DNA of 64,000 bases, taken from the NCBI RefSeq assembly GCF_900142195.1, contig NZ_FRAB01000001.1:310001-374000 (forward strand), read 5' to 3'. The position numbers and the translations under genes are program-made. The stretch is from Paraburkholderia terricola. Lineage in GTDB: Bacteria > Pseudomonadota > Gammaproteobacteria > Burkholderiales > Burkholderiaceae. A model generated the notes under the pieces. The model ran no database searches and was not told where the DNA came from. It worked only from the letters and a program-made list of their open reading frames with translations. This document shows positions 8,987-17,659 of this stretch, piece after piece (the first letter of the stretch is position 1; the number at the start of each line of letters is the position of its first letter).

Positions 8987-10039
8987 ATGAATAACGCATC
9001 GCGACGCATCCTTTTCGAACCGGCCGGTTTATCCTCGCTCGCGACGGCGCCCGCTCAACGCGGCACGCCCGCGCCTGAAACCCGGCCGCGCCAGCACGCG
9101 CCGCACGCATTGCATCAAGGCGAGCGCGTATGGCAGGAGACCCATTGCTACGTCGATTTGTGGATCGAACTGCTGCACGGCTTCGGACTCGAGCCGCGCG
9201 CGGCGTTCGGCTTCACCGTCACGCAGGATTTCGAAGGCGACCAGTTCACGTTCATCAAATTTCCGCTCGATGATCTCGACCGGCTCTACGGCACCCAGGT
9301 ACAGGAGCTGGCCATCTACGATTCGCTCGAGGCGCGCGTGCTCGCGCAAACCTCGCGCGGCCATACGGTGCTCGTGGACGTGGACGGCTACTACCTGCCG
9401 AACACGCGCGCCACGTCGTACCGGCGCGAGCATTCGAAAACCATCGTGGGCATCGATTTCGTCGACCCCGCCGCGCGCCGCCTCGGCTATTTTCACAACA
9501 CCGGCTATCACCGGCTGGACGGCGACGACTACGACGGCGTGTTCCGCAAGCTGCCGCAATTCGCGCAGCAGCCCGATCTGCTGCTTCCTTATGTGGAGTT
9601 CGCCAAGCAGGCGCGCCCCGCACTGGAAGGCACCGCGCTCGCGGACGCGTCGGCGAAATCGTTGTGCGCCCATCTGCGCCGCCGGCCGCTCGCCAATCCG
9701 ATTTCGCAATGGCGTGCCGCGTTTCCCGCGCATCTCGAGACGTTGCTCGAACGCGGCGAGGCGTTCTTCCATCCGTACTCGTTCAATCTGACGCGACAAC
9801 TCGGCGCGAACTTCGAGTTTCTCTCGAAGTATCTGCTGTGGCTGACCGCACAGGGCTTCGACATTCCGGCATCGATTCCGGCGGCGGCGCAGAGCATCGC
9901 GTCGGAGTCGATGGCGATGCAGTTCCGGCTCCTGCGCGCGATCGCACGCGCACGCCGCGACCTGTGCGAGGACTGCTTCGACGAACTAGAAAGCGCGTAT
10001 GAAAAGACGCTGCCGCCGCTCGCCGCGCTGGTGTTGTGA
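8987..10039 (+). CDS. DUF1839 family protein
   Basis: 350-aa protein of the DUF1839 family, function unknown. Recognisable segments are the early ERVWQETHCYVDLWIELLHGFGLEPRAAFGFT, then TFIKFPLDDLDRLYG, a central VLVDVDGYYLPNT and KTIVGIDF, and a late PYSFNLTRQLGANFEFLSKYLLWL. The central part looks like a papain-like/transglutaminase-like core with HTVLVDVD (inference from local pattern only). No signal peptide or membrane segment. Start ATG at 8987 has only a weak ribosome-binding site; it is followed by a long non-coding stretch. Confidence 0.82.
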   Translation: MNNASRRILFEPAGLSSLATAPAQRGTPAPETRPRQHAPHALHQGERVWQETHCYVDLWIELLHGFGLEPRAAFGFTVTQDFEGDQFTFIKFPLDDLDRLYGTQVQELAIYDSLEARVLAQTSRGHTVLVDVDGYYLPNTRATSYRREHSKTIVGIDFVDPAARRLGYFHNTGYHRLDGDDYDGVFRKLPQFAQQPDLLLPYVEFAKQARPALEGTALADASAKSLCAHLRRRPLANPISQWRAAFPAHLETLLERGEAFFHPYSFNLTRQLGANFEFLSKYLLWLTAQGFDIPASIPAAAQSIASESMAMQFRLLRAIARARRDLCEDCFDELESAYEKTLPPLAALVL

Positions 10040-11003
10040 CGCGCCGTCTCGCGCTCGGGGCTTGAGCGATGCCACAGGGCCGACTTGGAAGCGCGCGGCA
10101 CGGCCTCGCGCGAGCGCGGCAACCCATCCAGGCCATTCGGGCCGTCGATGGCCTCAACGCCCTCGATATTCGTCTGCTCGACAGGCGCGCGCAAACGTTT
10201 CACGCGCGGTTCGAACCCGTCTGTCTACGCGACGGCGGCGTGGAGTGTCCGGCGCCGAATCGCTCCTGCGTCGTGCCGTTTGTTTCCTCCATTTCCTCTC
10301 GTTCCCGAACGATTCATTGCGCACGCAACCGACCGCGCGTTTAACGCGGACGCAACATGCGCGGCGCCCCCGGCGAAGTGCGCGCGGTCAATGCGTTATC
10401 CGCCACGCTTCAGGGTTAAATGTCCGACGCATCCGGGTATGCGGTCGCGACCTGCCTAATACCTGGCGCCACACGCAGCCCCCTGTCTGGACTGCGGAGT
10501 CACTGTTGGTTTTTTCACGACTTCCGAGCCGTCAAAAAGACGATCCGTACGACAGCGCACGCAGTGTACTGAACACATCTGAATCAATTCCGGCACATCC
10601 CGGACGCGCCTTCACCACGCCCATCCAGAGGCCATTGCCGCCGCGAGACGGCTCGCTTGAAGCCGCGCCCGAGCGCATCTAAGCCAGTCCGATCAAGGAC
10701 TTGGCTCGAAGAACCCCGCCCCGCGAGGCGTCGGCGCGCGAGGTCGGCGCTGTACAGAATTGAAACAAAAAGACACGTTTGGCTTCGCGCATCGCTAAGG
10801 CTATGTTCGTTGTGCCGCACCAGCACTCACTTTTCCGATCATTGGCACGCTCCTCGCTAAGAACAAAGCGCAACACAGCATGCCGCGAACGACAACAACT
10901 GCGGCTGCGTATCAGGCCAAGACGGGGCCGATCCTGTTCATCCTCTTCGTTGCTCGCGGGGCAGCGCTGTTTTAAAGGATGCAGGCGTCGGATCAAAAAA
11001 CAA
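10040..11003. other. Intergenic ~1 kb, no gene supported
   Basis: Several open frames cross this stretch on both strands, but all are Arg/Ser/Pro-rich, overlap one another and lack ribosome-binding sites, as expected of chance frames in GC-rich DNA. It probably contains the promoter of the downstream Crp/Fnr gene. I see no tRNA, terminator or repeat until the hairpin at 11004. Confidence 0.4.
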
Positions 11004-11026
11004 GGAAGCCGCGGCACGCGGCTTCC
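11004..11026 (+). promoter_or_regulatory. Hairpin just upstream of the Crp/Fnr ribosome-binding site
   Basis: GGAAGCCGCG (11004-11013) pairs perfectly with CGCGGCTTCC (11017-11026) around a 3-nt loop. The ribosome-binding site GAGGA starts 4 nt later (11031) and the ATG is at 11042. There is no T-run, so it is not an intrinsic terminator. It could stabilise or modulate translation of the Crp/Fnr mRNA (inference). Confidence 0.55.
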
Positions 11027-11041
11027 ACGCGAGGACCGATC

Positions 11042-11776
11042 ATGTTGACACTCCAATCAGATCTGCACGGCAACCATTTGCTCGGTGCATTACCGTCGCA
11101 CGAATGGCAAGCGCTGGCTCCGCATCTCGAACTGGTTCATCTGCGTACGGAGCAACTGCTGTGCGACTCCGGTCAACGCATTCATCACGTCTACTTCCCC
11201 ACCACCGCGATCATCTCCATGCTCTCGACGATGGAAGACGGCAGCTCGGTGGAAATCGCCGCAGTCGGCCGCGAGGGCATGACCGGCGTACCGGTGCTCA
11301 CGGGCGGCGAAACCATGCCGAACCGCGTGCAGGTGCAATGCGCCGGCTTCGCGTATCGCATGAACGCGCAGGCGCTCAAGCAGCAATTTGCCCGCTCCGA
11401 TTTTCTGCGCCGCCTGATGCTGCTGTACATGCACGCGCTGCTCACGCAAGTCGCGCAGACCGCGGCCTGCAATCGCCACCATGCGCTGAACAAACAGTTG
11501 TGCCGCTGGCTGCTGATCGAAGTGGACCGGGTGGCGTCGAACGATCTGACGGTCACGCAGCAACTGATCGCCGACATGCTCGGCGTACGCCGCGAGGGCA
11601 TCACCGAAGCGGCCGGCAAGTTGCACGACGAAGGGCTGATCCATCACAGCCGCGGCCATATCAAGGTGCTCGACCGCAAGGGACTCGAAGCGCGCGCATG
11701 CGAATGCTATGGCCTCGTCAAGCGCGAATTCGACCGCCTTTTGCCGCGCTTGCGCCAGGCCGAGGCCGTCGAGTAA
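11042..11776 (+). CDS. Crp/Fnr-family transcriptional regulator
   Basis: 244-aa regulator with an N-terminal cyclic-nucleotide-binding-like beta-roll (about residues 10-130; SGQRIHHVYFPTTAIISMLSTMEDGSSVEIAAVGREGMTG) and a C-terminal Crp-type winged helix (about 155-225; LTVTQQLIADMLGVRREGITEAAGKLHDEGLI). The usual cAMP-contact RxS motif is not evident and there is no Fnr Cys cluster, so the effector is unknown. This subtype is common in rhizobia and Burkholderia. Start ATG 11042 is set by GAGGA 6 nt upstream, preceded by a strong hairpin. Confidence 0.9.
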   Translation: MLTLQSDLHGNHLLGALPSHEWQALAPHLELVHLRTEQLLCDSGQRIHHVYFPTTAIISMLSTMEDGSSVEIAAVGREGMTGVPVLTGGETMPNRVQVQCAGFAYRMNAQALKQQFARSDFLRRLMLLYMHALLTQVAQTAACNRHHALNKQLCRWLLIEVDRVASNDLTVTQQLIADMLGVRREGITEAAGKLHDEGLIHHSRGHIKVLDRKGLEARACECYGLVKREFDRLLPRLRQAEAVE

Positions 11777-11942
11777 GCGTTGAATCATTCGACTCCCGCG
11801 CTGGGTCGACCAGGTTCAGGAATACCGCGCGATGCCTCGACGCGCGCTTCGTGGTCGCGCGAGGCGGGTTCGCTCCCACGATGCGCATTGCGAGGCCCGC
11901 CACCCTGTGCGGCGGCTTTGCCGGCCACAACGCATTCCGACC

Positions 11943-12896
11943 ATGCCACTACGCGAACCGCTGGTGAAAGTCTCCGTGATCGTGCCGACGTACCGGCGCA
12001 CCGCCGACCTCGCGCGCTGCCTCGCGGCGCTCGACGCGCAGGAGCGCCGCGCCGACGAGGTGATCGTGGTCGTGCGTCACGACGATTACGCGACGCTCGA
12101 CTGGCTGCGCACGCGTGACGCGACGCGCCCCGACCCGCGCCGCTGGATCGTGCTGGTGCGCAACCCGGGCGTGGTCGCCGCGTACAACCTCGGCATCGAG
12201 AGCGCGAGCAGCGACGTGCTCTGCTTCACCGACGATGACGCCGCACCGCATCCCGACTGGGTCGCGCGCATCGCACGCGCCTTCGAAAACGATCCGGCGC
12301 TGGGCGGCCTCGGCGGACGCGACATCGTGCATGAACGCAACGGCATTCCGCAGGGGCAGAAGCCCTGCGTGGGCCTCGTGCGCTGGTATGGCCGGACCAT
12401 CGGCAATCACCATATCGGCCACGGCAAGGCGCGCAAGGTTCAGGTGCTCAAGGGCGTGAACATGGCGTTTCGCCGCGAGGCGATCGGCGCGCTGCGCTTC
12501 GACTCGCGCTTGCGCGGCACCGGCGCGCAGGCTCACTGCGAGATGGCCTTCAGTCTGGACGTGCAGCGGCGCGGCTGGACGCTGATCTACGACCCGTCGC
12601 TGCTGGTCGAGCATTTTCCCGCGCAGCGCAGCGATGAAGATCAGCACTTCACATTCAACGACGCGGCTTTCTATAACGCGTCATTCAATCTCCGGCTCAT
12701 CATGTGCGAATACCTGACGCCGCACGGCAGATGGGCCTTCGTCGTTTACTCGACGCTGATCGGCGATCGCGCGGACCCGGGGTTCCTGCGCGCATTGTCG
12801 TTGGCATTCGAGCGCGGCGGAGTGGCGCTTGCGCTTCGCAAATGGCGAGTGGGCCTACGCGCAATGCGCGGGGCATGGCAGGAGGCGGCGCGCTGA
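11943..12896 (+). CDS. Glycosyltransferase family 2
   Basis: 317-aa GT-A-fold transferase. It begins VKVSVIVPTYRRTADLARCLAALDAQ, has RNPGVVAAYNLGIESASSDVLCFTDDDAAPHPDWV with the DxD-type metal site DDD at about residue 99-101, and a later ERR-like segment LKGVNMAFRREAIG followed by GAQAHCEMAFSLDVQRRGW, an acceptor-site/catalytic-base region. No membrane span is clear. I took ATG 11943 because the conserved fold begins there; upstream frame has no similarity. The acceptor (surface polysaccharide or protein) is unknown. Confidence 0.88.
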   Translation: MPLREPLVKVSVIVPTYRRTADLARCLAALDAQERRADEVIVVVRHDDYATLDWLRTRDATRPDPRRWIVLVRNPGVVAAYNLGIESASSDVLCFTDDDAAPHPDWVARIARAFENDPALGGLGGRDIVHERNGIPQGQKPCVGLVRWYGRTIGNHHIGHGKARKVQVLKGVNMAFRREAIGALRFDSRLRGTGAQAHCEMAFSLDVQRRGWTLIYDPSLLVEHFPAQRSDEDQHFTFNDAAFYNASFNLRLIMCEYLTPHGRWAFVVYSTLIGDRADPGFLRALSLAFERGGVALALRKWRVGLRAMRGAWQEAAR

Positions 12897-13124
12897 GCGA
12901 ACCGACGCGCGGCCTCATACGCGGCCTCACAAAAAGAGGCAAGGCCGCTGCGCGTATGTGGACGCCTATCCCACCGGCGACCGGTTCGATACGCCCATGC
13001 CGCGATAAAACGCGTCAACGCATCACGACGACATGCCGCGCAAAAAAGGGGCTGCGCCGTAACCAGGCGCCGCTCTCTTTTCCGTCGACACTGCGCGCGG
13101 CGCAAGGCTCGCGCGGCGCCGCTT

Positions 13125-13547
13125 TTACAGAAACGCGCTGACGTCGGTACGGAAACGCTGCGCCAACGCCTTCGCCACCTTTTTGCTGATGGCGCGCCGG
13201 CCTGCGAGAATGTCGCTCACCACGGTGGGCGACGCGATGCCGATCAGGTCCTTCTGCTTGAGGCCATGCGTTTCCAGCAGATGCCGCAACACCTCGCGCG
13301 GCTCCGCTTTCGGAATCGTCACGTTGTGCGCTTCCCAGCTTTCGATCAGGTCGGTGACGATCGCGAACAGATCGGCAAGCGGATCCTCTTCGTTGCCGTT
13401 CAGATGGTCGGCCAGCGAGTTGGCGAGCCGCACCATCTTCTGGTAGTCCTCTTCGTTGCGAATGGGCGTGATCGGCAACTGGGTTTGCAGCGCAGTCCAG
13501 GTTTGCGCGATGTCGGGAAAAGCTCCCGGGAGGCGATCGGCGTTCAT
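13125..13547 (-). CDS. higA: HigA-type antitoxin (XRE helix-turn-helix)
   Basis: 140-aa antitoxin from ATG 13547. The C-terminal half carries the helix-turn-helix LRHLLETHGLKQKDLIGIASPTVVSDILAGRRAISKKVAKALAQRF; the N-terminal half (IRNEEDYQKMVRLANSLADHL) is the HigA-family toxin-contact region. The start overlaps the toxin stop by ATGA, so translation is coupled and the toxin gene comes first, the normal HigBA order. The protein is expected to bind HigB and repress the pair's promoter. Confidence 0.9.
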   Translation of the reverse strand: MNADRLPGAFPDIAQTWTALQTQLPITPIRNEEDYQKMVRLANSLADHLNGNEEDPLADLFAIVTDLIESWEAHNVTIPKAEPREVLRHLLETHGLKQKDLIGIASPTVVSDILAGRRAISKKVAKALAQRFRTDVSAFL

Positions 13548-13843
13548 GAGTTTAGATTCTTCCTCGTCCAAAGGTCGTATTCCGCATGCGTCAGTACATG
13601 ACGAACGAATAACGACTGCCTGTTGTAGTGAATCGCCGCGACGATGCGGAACCGGTTGCCGCCTACGTTAAAAACCGTGTATTGCGGCGGCACGTAATCC
13701 ACGCCGGCGAACGTCTGCTTCAGGTCGTTATAGCCATACGCGAGACAAGCCTGCGCCAGTGAGTACCACGTCAATAGCGCACCGCGCGCCCCCGGATGTC
13801 TGTTTATAAAGTCCAGCAACGCTTTCTTCGAAATGACCCGCAT
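13544..13843 (-). CDS. higB: HigB-type toxin, mRNA interferase
   Basis: 99-aa toxin of the HigB_toxin family. It begins MRVISKKALLDFINRHPGARGALLTWY and contains the core FNVGGNRFRIVAAIHYNRQSLFVRHVLTHAEYD, matching the ribosome-dependent RNase fold with the conserved THAEYD. The start at 13843 is fixed by GAGGA 5 nt upstream (frame extends to 13894 without support). Its stop overlaps the antitoxin ATG. Likely cleaves translated mRNA when the antitoxin is lost. Confidence 0.9.
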   Translation of the reverse strand: MRVISKKALLDFINRHPGARGALLTWYSLAQACLAYGYNDLKQTFAGVDYVPPQYTVFNVGGNRFRIVAAIHYNRQSLFVRHVLTHAEYDLWTRKNLNS

Positions 13844-14082
13844 CGTATTTCCTCGCACGTATTCGCGCACTGAACATGCGCGATCTGCCTGCAAGGCTAA
13901 ACGCAGCGGAGGGGTGCCGATAGCTAGCCGGATGGCATAGCCAAGGCACCCGGATACGACCTACAGCGGTATGACGAAAACCATTTTATTCGCAAACTGC
14001 GAAGTTCGCAACCCGCGAATAAAGAGACGAACTCCCTCTTCTTCTTTTGATGCCAAACCACGCGAGACCGCAGTCGAGCGCG

Positions 14083-15297
14083 TCAACGTCCCCAACTGCT
14101 TTCCCGCGCCGGCTCGCCTGGCCAGGCAATATCCCCGATGGCCACCGGTTCGATGCGCTCCACGAGGTCGATCCGCCGACGCCGGCCGCGCGCCGCGATC
14201 GTGCGCGTGACTTCCGCCATGAAGGCGCGGCGAAACACCGCCGGCGAAAAGCGCTCGGCATTCGCGCGGCAGGCCGCCGGTGTGATCTGTTCGCGCAGCC
14301 GTTCGAAGCGCCCGATTGCATCGAGCATCGACACGACCGTTTGGCGCGCGAAATAGACGCCCGTGGGATGCGCGTCGCCCACCGGCACTACCGTTTCGAG
14401 CGCCCCGCCCTTGCCGAATGCGATGACCGGCGTGCCGCATGCCTGCGCTTGCAGCGCGAGGAGGTCGAAGTCTTCCTCGGCGGCCAGCACGAAGGCTCGC
14501 GCGCGTTGCAGATAATCCTTGAGAACGTCGAACGGCTGATGGCCGAGGATCGTCACGTTCGGAGCGGCCCTGGCACGAATCGCCGCCATCTCCGGGCCCT
14601 CGCCGATCACGATCAACGAACGGTGCGGCGTCGCGTTGAAGGCCTCGACGATCAGTTCGATGCGTTGATACGGCACGTTCCGCGAGGCGGCCAGATAGAA
14701 GTCTTCCTTGTGCGTGCACAGTTCGAATTCGCCTGCGTCGACGGGCGGCGGAATCACGGCCGCATCGCGCCGGTAAGTTTTCATCATGCACCGCGCGACG
14801 AAATGCGAGTTCGCGATCAGACGGTCGACGCTGTTCGCCGAATTCGCGTCCCAGCCGCGCAGATAATGAAGCAGCATGCGCGCGACCCAGGACTTCGGTC
14901 CGCGCGTCAGATTGGCCTCGCGCAGATACTGATGTTGCAGATCCCACGCGTAGCGCATCGGCGAATGCACGTAGCTCACGTGCGTCTGATGCGGGCGAAC
15001 CCGCACACCCTTGGCGACCGCATGGGAACTCGTGATGATGAGATCGTAGCCGGACAAATCGAACTGTTCGACCGCGAGCGGCATCAACGGTAAATACGCG
15101 CGATAACGGCGCCGCGCAAACGGCAGGCGTTGGATGAAGGAGGTCGTGACAGCTTTGCCGCCGAGCGGCCGGCGGTCTTCGAGGAAATCGACGAGAGTGA
15201 AAAGATCCGCGTCGGGAAAGCACTCGATGATCTGTTCGAGGACCTTCTCCGCGCCGCCTGGTGCGACCAGCCAGTCGTGCACGATCGCCACTCTCAT
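14083..15297 (-). CDS. Glycosyltransferase family 4 (mannosyltransferase-like)
   Basis: 404-aa GT-B transferase. The N-domain opens MRVAIVHDWLVAPGGAEKVLEQI with the GGAE loop typical of WbaZ-type mannosyltransferases, and contains YDLIITSSHAVAKGV and VSYVHSPMRYAWD. The C-domain has NVTILGHQPFDVLKDYLQRARAFVLAAEEDFDLLALQAQACGTPVIAFGKGGALETV, the nucleotide-sugar site with its two-Glu/Asp motif. AGGTGGGATGTC precedes the ATG. Likely acts on an exopolysaccharide or LPS precursor. A decayed glycosyltransferase remnant lies upstream in the opposite direction, suggesting loss of a former surface-polysaccharide locus. Confidence 0.88.
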   Translation of the reverse strand: MRVAIVHDWLVAPGGAEKVLEQIIECFPDADLFTLVDFLEDRRPLGGKAVTTSFIQRLPFARRRYRAYLPLMPLAVEQFDLSGYDLIITSSHAVAKGVRVRPHQTHVSYVHSPMRYAWDLQHQYLREANLTRGPKSWVARMLLHYLRGWDANSANSVDRLIANSHFVARCMMKTYRRDAAVIPPPVDAGEFELCTHKEDFYLAASRNVPYQRIELIVEAFNATPHRSLIVIGEGPEMAAIRARAAPNVTILGHQPFDVLKDYLQRARAFVLAAEEDFDLLALQAQACGTPVIAFGKGGALETVVPVGDAHPTGVYFARQTVVSMLDAIGRFERLREQITPAACRANAERFSPAVFRRAFMAEVTRTIAARGRRRRIDLVERIEPVAIGDIAWPGEPARESSWGR

Positions 15298-15589
15298 GAC
15301 ATCCCACCTTTAGATAAGCGCCCCATGGCCATTGCAACGAGTGTATGGGGCACACCGTTTGCTGTGCGTGCGCGTGCCCACATTCAACGCACGACAGCAC
15401 GCGAATAATGAAGACCCGCGCTTAGCCTCTTGCGAACCTGCATCCCACTCCTCGCGTTCCTATGCGGCCGATGATCGATGCCTCGTCATTTGCCCGCTCG
15501 TCGCTGATGGTTCGGCGGGCGCTGATTGATCCAACGCGGCCTTTCCTTCGCCGATCTCCAGCGCAACAGCGCCGACGCGCGCATGCGCT

Positions 15590-15849
15590 GCCGTGTCTGA
15601 GCCGTTCAGGCGAATGATCGTCGAAGGAATGGCGGCGGCACGCCCGGTGATCGCCGCCGCCAGAGGCGTGACCGGGATTGCGCGGCGGCGGAGCAATGGC
15701 TGGCTGGTGAAACCGGAGATGGGGTCGCGCTGGCCGACGCGATCGGCGCATTGCGCGCCGCGCAGGCGCTTGCGGACGCGCAAACGGAATTTTCGGTGGA
15801 TCGGTGTTTGCAACGGATGATGCAAGCGATCGGACTGGCCGCGAGCTAA
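15590..15849 (+). pseudogene. Frameshifted C-terminal remnant of a GT-B glycosyltransferase
   Basis: From 15593 the frame reads SEPFRRMIVEGMAAARPVIAAA, matching the EPFGrxxxEgMAaGrPVia donor-site motif of family 4 glycosyltransferases, and goes on to NGWLVKPE. A one-base loss near 15717 breaks it there. In the next frame, from 15718 to the TAA at 15847-15849, the same protein continues as DGVALADAIGALRAAQ and ends QRMMQAIGLAAS. No N-terminal domain is present upstream, so this is a decayed gene end. Confidence 0.75.
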
Positions 15850-15870
15850 TGCGAGTCGTTGCAACGGGGT

Positions 15871-15900
15871 GCGGGTAGAACTCTTGCGGGTAGAACTCTT
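15871..15900 (+). repeat. Tandem 15-bp direct duplication
   Basis: GCGGGTAGAACTCTT occurs twice back to back (15871-15885 and 15886-15900), identical. It lies between the glycosyltransferase remnant and the rpiA end. Most likely a slippage duplication; no function apparent. Confidence 0.85.
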
Positions 15901-15914
15901 AAAGCGGCTCTTGA

Positions 15915-15964
15915 AGCGGCTTCAAAAGCCGCTCGTTGAAGCGGGCCTGCCGAAACCGGCCCGC
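15915..15964 (-). terminator. Two adjacent hairpins downstream of rpiA, probable terminator
   Basis: AGCGGCTT (15915-15922) pairs with AAGCCGCT (15926-15933), and GCGGGCC (15941-15947) pairs with GGCCCGC (15958-15964). They lie 30-80 bp past the rpiA stop (rpiA reads leftwards). On the rpiA strand the first stem is followed by TTCAA, not a strong T-run, so it is a moderate terminator candidate or an mRNA 3' stabiliser. Confidence 0.5.
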
Positions 15965-15993
15965 ATGCGGCGACAAGAGACGAGCGCGTACGC

Positions 15994-16689
15994 TCAGGTC
16001 CTGCTGAACTCGATCGTCTCGACGCCGCTATCGGAGCCGAGCAGGCACAGATTCGCGCCACGGCCCGCGAAGAGCCCCACCGTCACCACGCCGGGCCATG
16101 CGTTCACATGCATTTCCAGCGTGCGCGGATCGCTGATGCGCAATCCCTTCACGTCGATGATCTCGTTGCCGTTGTCGGTAATGAACGGCACGCCCTCTTT
16201 CGTGACGCGCACGATCGGCACGCCGCCGAGCGCCGTGACGCGGCGGCCGATGGAGGTCCGCGCCATCGGCACCACTTCGATCGGCAGCGGAAAATTGCCG
16301 AGCGTCTCGACGAGCTTGCTTGCGTCCGCGATGCAGACGAACACGTCCGACACCGAGGCGACGATTTTCTCGCGCGTCAGCGCGCCGCCGCCGCCCTTGA
16401 TCATCGCGCCGCTGTGGTCGATTTCGTCGGCGCCGTCCACGTAGACCGGCAGCGAGTCGATTTCGTTGAGATCGAGCACCTTGATGCCGTGCGATTGCAA
16501 GCGCGCGGTGGTGGCGAGCGAACTCGACACCGCGCCGCGATAGCGTGCCTTGCTGGCGGCCAGCGCGTCGATGAAACAGTTCGCGGTGGAGCCGGTGCCG
16601 ACGCCGATCACCGCGCCTTCGGGCACGTTGGCGTTCACATAATCGGCGGCGGCCTGGCCGACCAGTTGCTTGAGTTCGTCTTGGGTCAT
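15994..16689 (-). CDS. rpiA: Ribose-5-phosphate isomerase A
   Basis: Cytosolic enzyme interconverting ribose-5-phosphate and ribulose-5-phosphate in the pentose phosphate pathway. 231 aa with the family motifs [17 protein letters not shown] (phosphate loop), [27 protein letters not shown] (catalytic Asp/Glu/Lys region) and a C-terminal [19 protein letters not shown]. Normal length. It is followed by a hairpin pair and separated from rlmB by 65 bp, both on the minus strand. Confidence 0.97.
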   Translation of the reverse strand: MTQDELKQLVGQAAADYVNANVPEGAVIGVGTGSTANCFIDALAASKARYRGAVSSSLATTARLQSHGIKVLDLNEIDSLPVYVDGADEIDHSGAMIKGGGGALTREKIVASVSDVFVCIADASKLVETLGNFPLPIEVVPMARTSIGRRVTALGGVPIVRVTKEGVPFITDNGNEIIDVKGLRISDPRTLEMHVNAWPGVVTVGLFAGRGANLCLLGSDSGVETIEFSRT

Positions 16690-16754
16690 GGGGAATGCTG
16701 GCGAGCAGTAAAAACGGCTAGTTTACCGGAGCGGCACATGAGCGCCGCCTGCAA

Positions 16755-17498
16755 TCACTTCTTCACCGACCGCTGCCGCACCGCTTCGAACAGGCACACG
16801 CCGCTCGCGACGGAGACGTTCAGGCTTTCGACGGTGCCCGCCATCGGAATCTGCATCACCACATCGCAGGTATCGCGCGTGAGGCGGCGCATGCCCTCGC
16901 CTTCGGCGCCCATCACCAGAGCCACCGGACCGTCGAACTCGGTGTCGTAGAGACTCCTGGTGGCCTCGCCGGCCGTGCCGACGATCCACACGCCCGCGTC
17001 CTTCAATTCACGCAGCGCGCGCGCCAGGTTCGTGACGGTGATGTACGGCACGGTGTCGGCCGCTCCGCTCGCCACCTTGGCGGCCGTTGCGTTCAAACCC
17101 ACCGCGCGGTCGCGCGGCGCGATCACCGCGTGCGCGCCGGCCGCGTCGGCGACCCGCAGGCACGCGCCGAGATTGTGCGGATCGGTCACGCCGTCCAGCA
17201 CCAGCAGCAACGGCGAACCGTTGATGCCGTCGAGCAGTTCGGCCAGGTTCTGCGCGAGCGGCATGTCGCTCGCGCGCGCGACCACGCCCTGGTGGCGCTC
17301 GGTATGCGAGAGCCCCCACAGACGCGTTTCGTCGGCGGCGATCAGACGCACGCCGGCTTCTTTCGCCGCGTGCAGGAATTCGGTCATGCGACGGTCCTTG
17401 CGCGTCGCGTCGAAATAGACATCCTCGACTGTCGACGCATCGTGCCGGATGCGCGCGGTCACTGCGTGAAAACCGTATAGAACCTTGAGACGTGCCAT
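16755..17498 (-). CDS. rlmB: 23S rRNA (guanosine-2251-2'-O)-methyltransferase
   Basis: SPOUT methyltransferase for G2251 in the ribosomal P-loop. The N-terminal substrate domain begins [14 protein letters not shown]; the C-terminal SpoU domain carries motif 1 [21 protein letters not shown], motif 2 [14 protein letters not shown] and motif 3 [27 protein letters not shown], which form the trefoil knot SAM site. 247 aa. It follows rnr in the same direction (161 bp gap), the classic rnr-rlmB arrangement. Confidence 0.97.
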   Translation of the reverse strand: MARLKVLYGFHAVTARIRHDASTVEDVYFDATRKDRRMTEFLHAAKEAGVRLIAADETRLWGLSHTERHQGVVARASDMPLAQNLAELLDGINGSPLLLVLDGVTDPHNLGACLRVADAAGAHAVIAPRDRAVGLNATAAKVASGAADTVPYITVTNLARALRELKDAGVWIVGTAGEATRSLYDTEFDGPVALVMGAEGEGMRRLTRDTCDVVMQIPMAGTVESLNVSVASGVCLFEAVRQRSVKK

Positions 17499-17659
17499 GA
17501 CTGATACAACCTTTGATTGAACGCGCCTTCAATACGCGCTGCTGTGATGAATACGAGTTGCGTGCCGCGCTTGCTGCCCGGCCACGATGAAATGCAGACC
17601 GCGCGCAACCGGTGCGTCTTGACGCACCCGATGCGCGCGGTGTCAGCCGTGATGCGGCT

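Noticed and set aside
13021..13124. Bidirectional terminator between the GT2 gene and higA
   Set aside because: Stems here are imperfect and self-complementary GC runs are expected in this composition; too weak to call.
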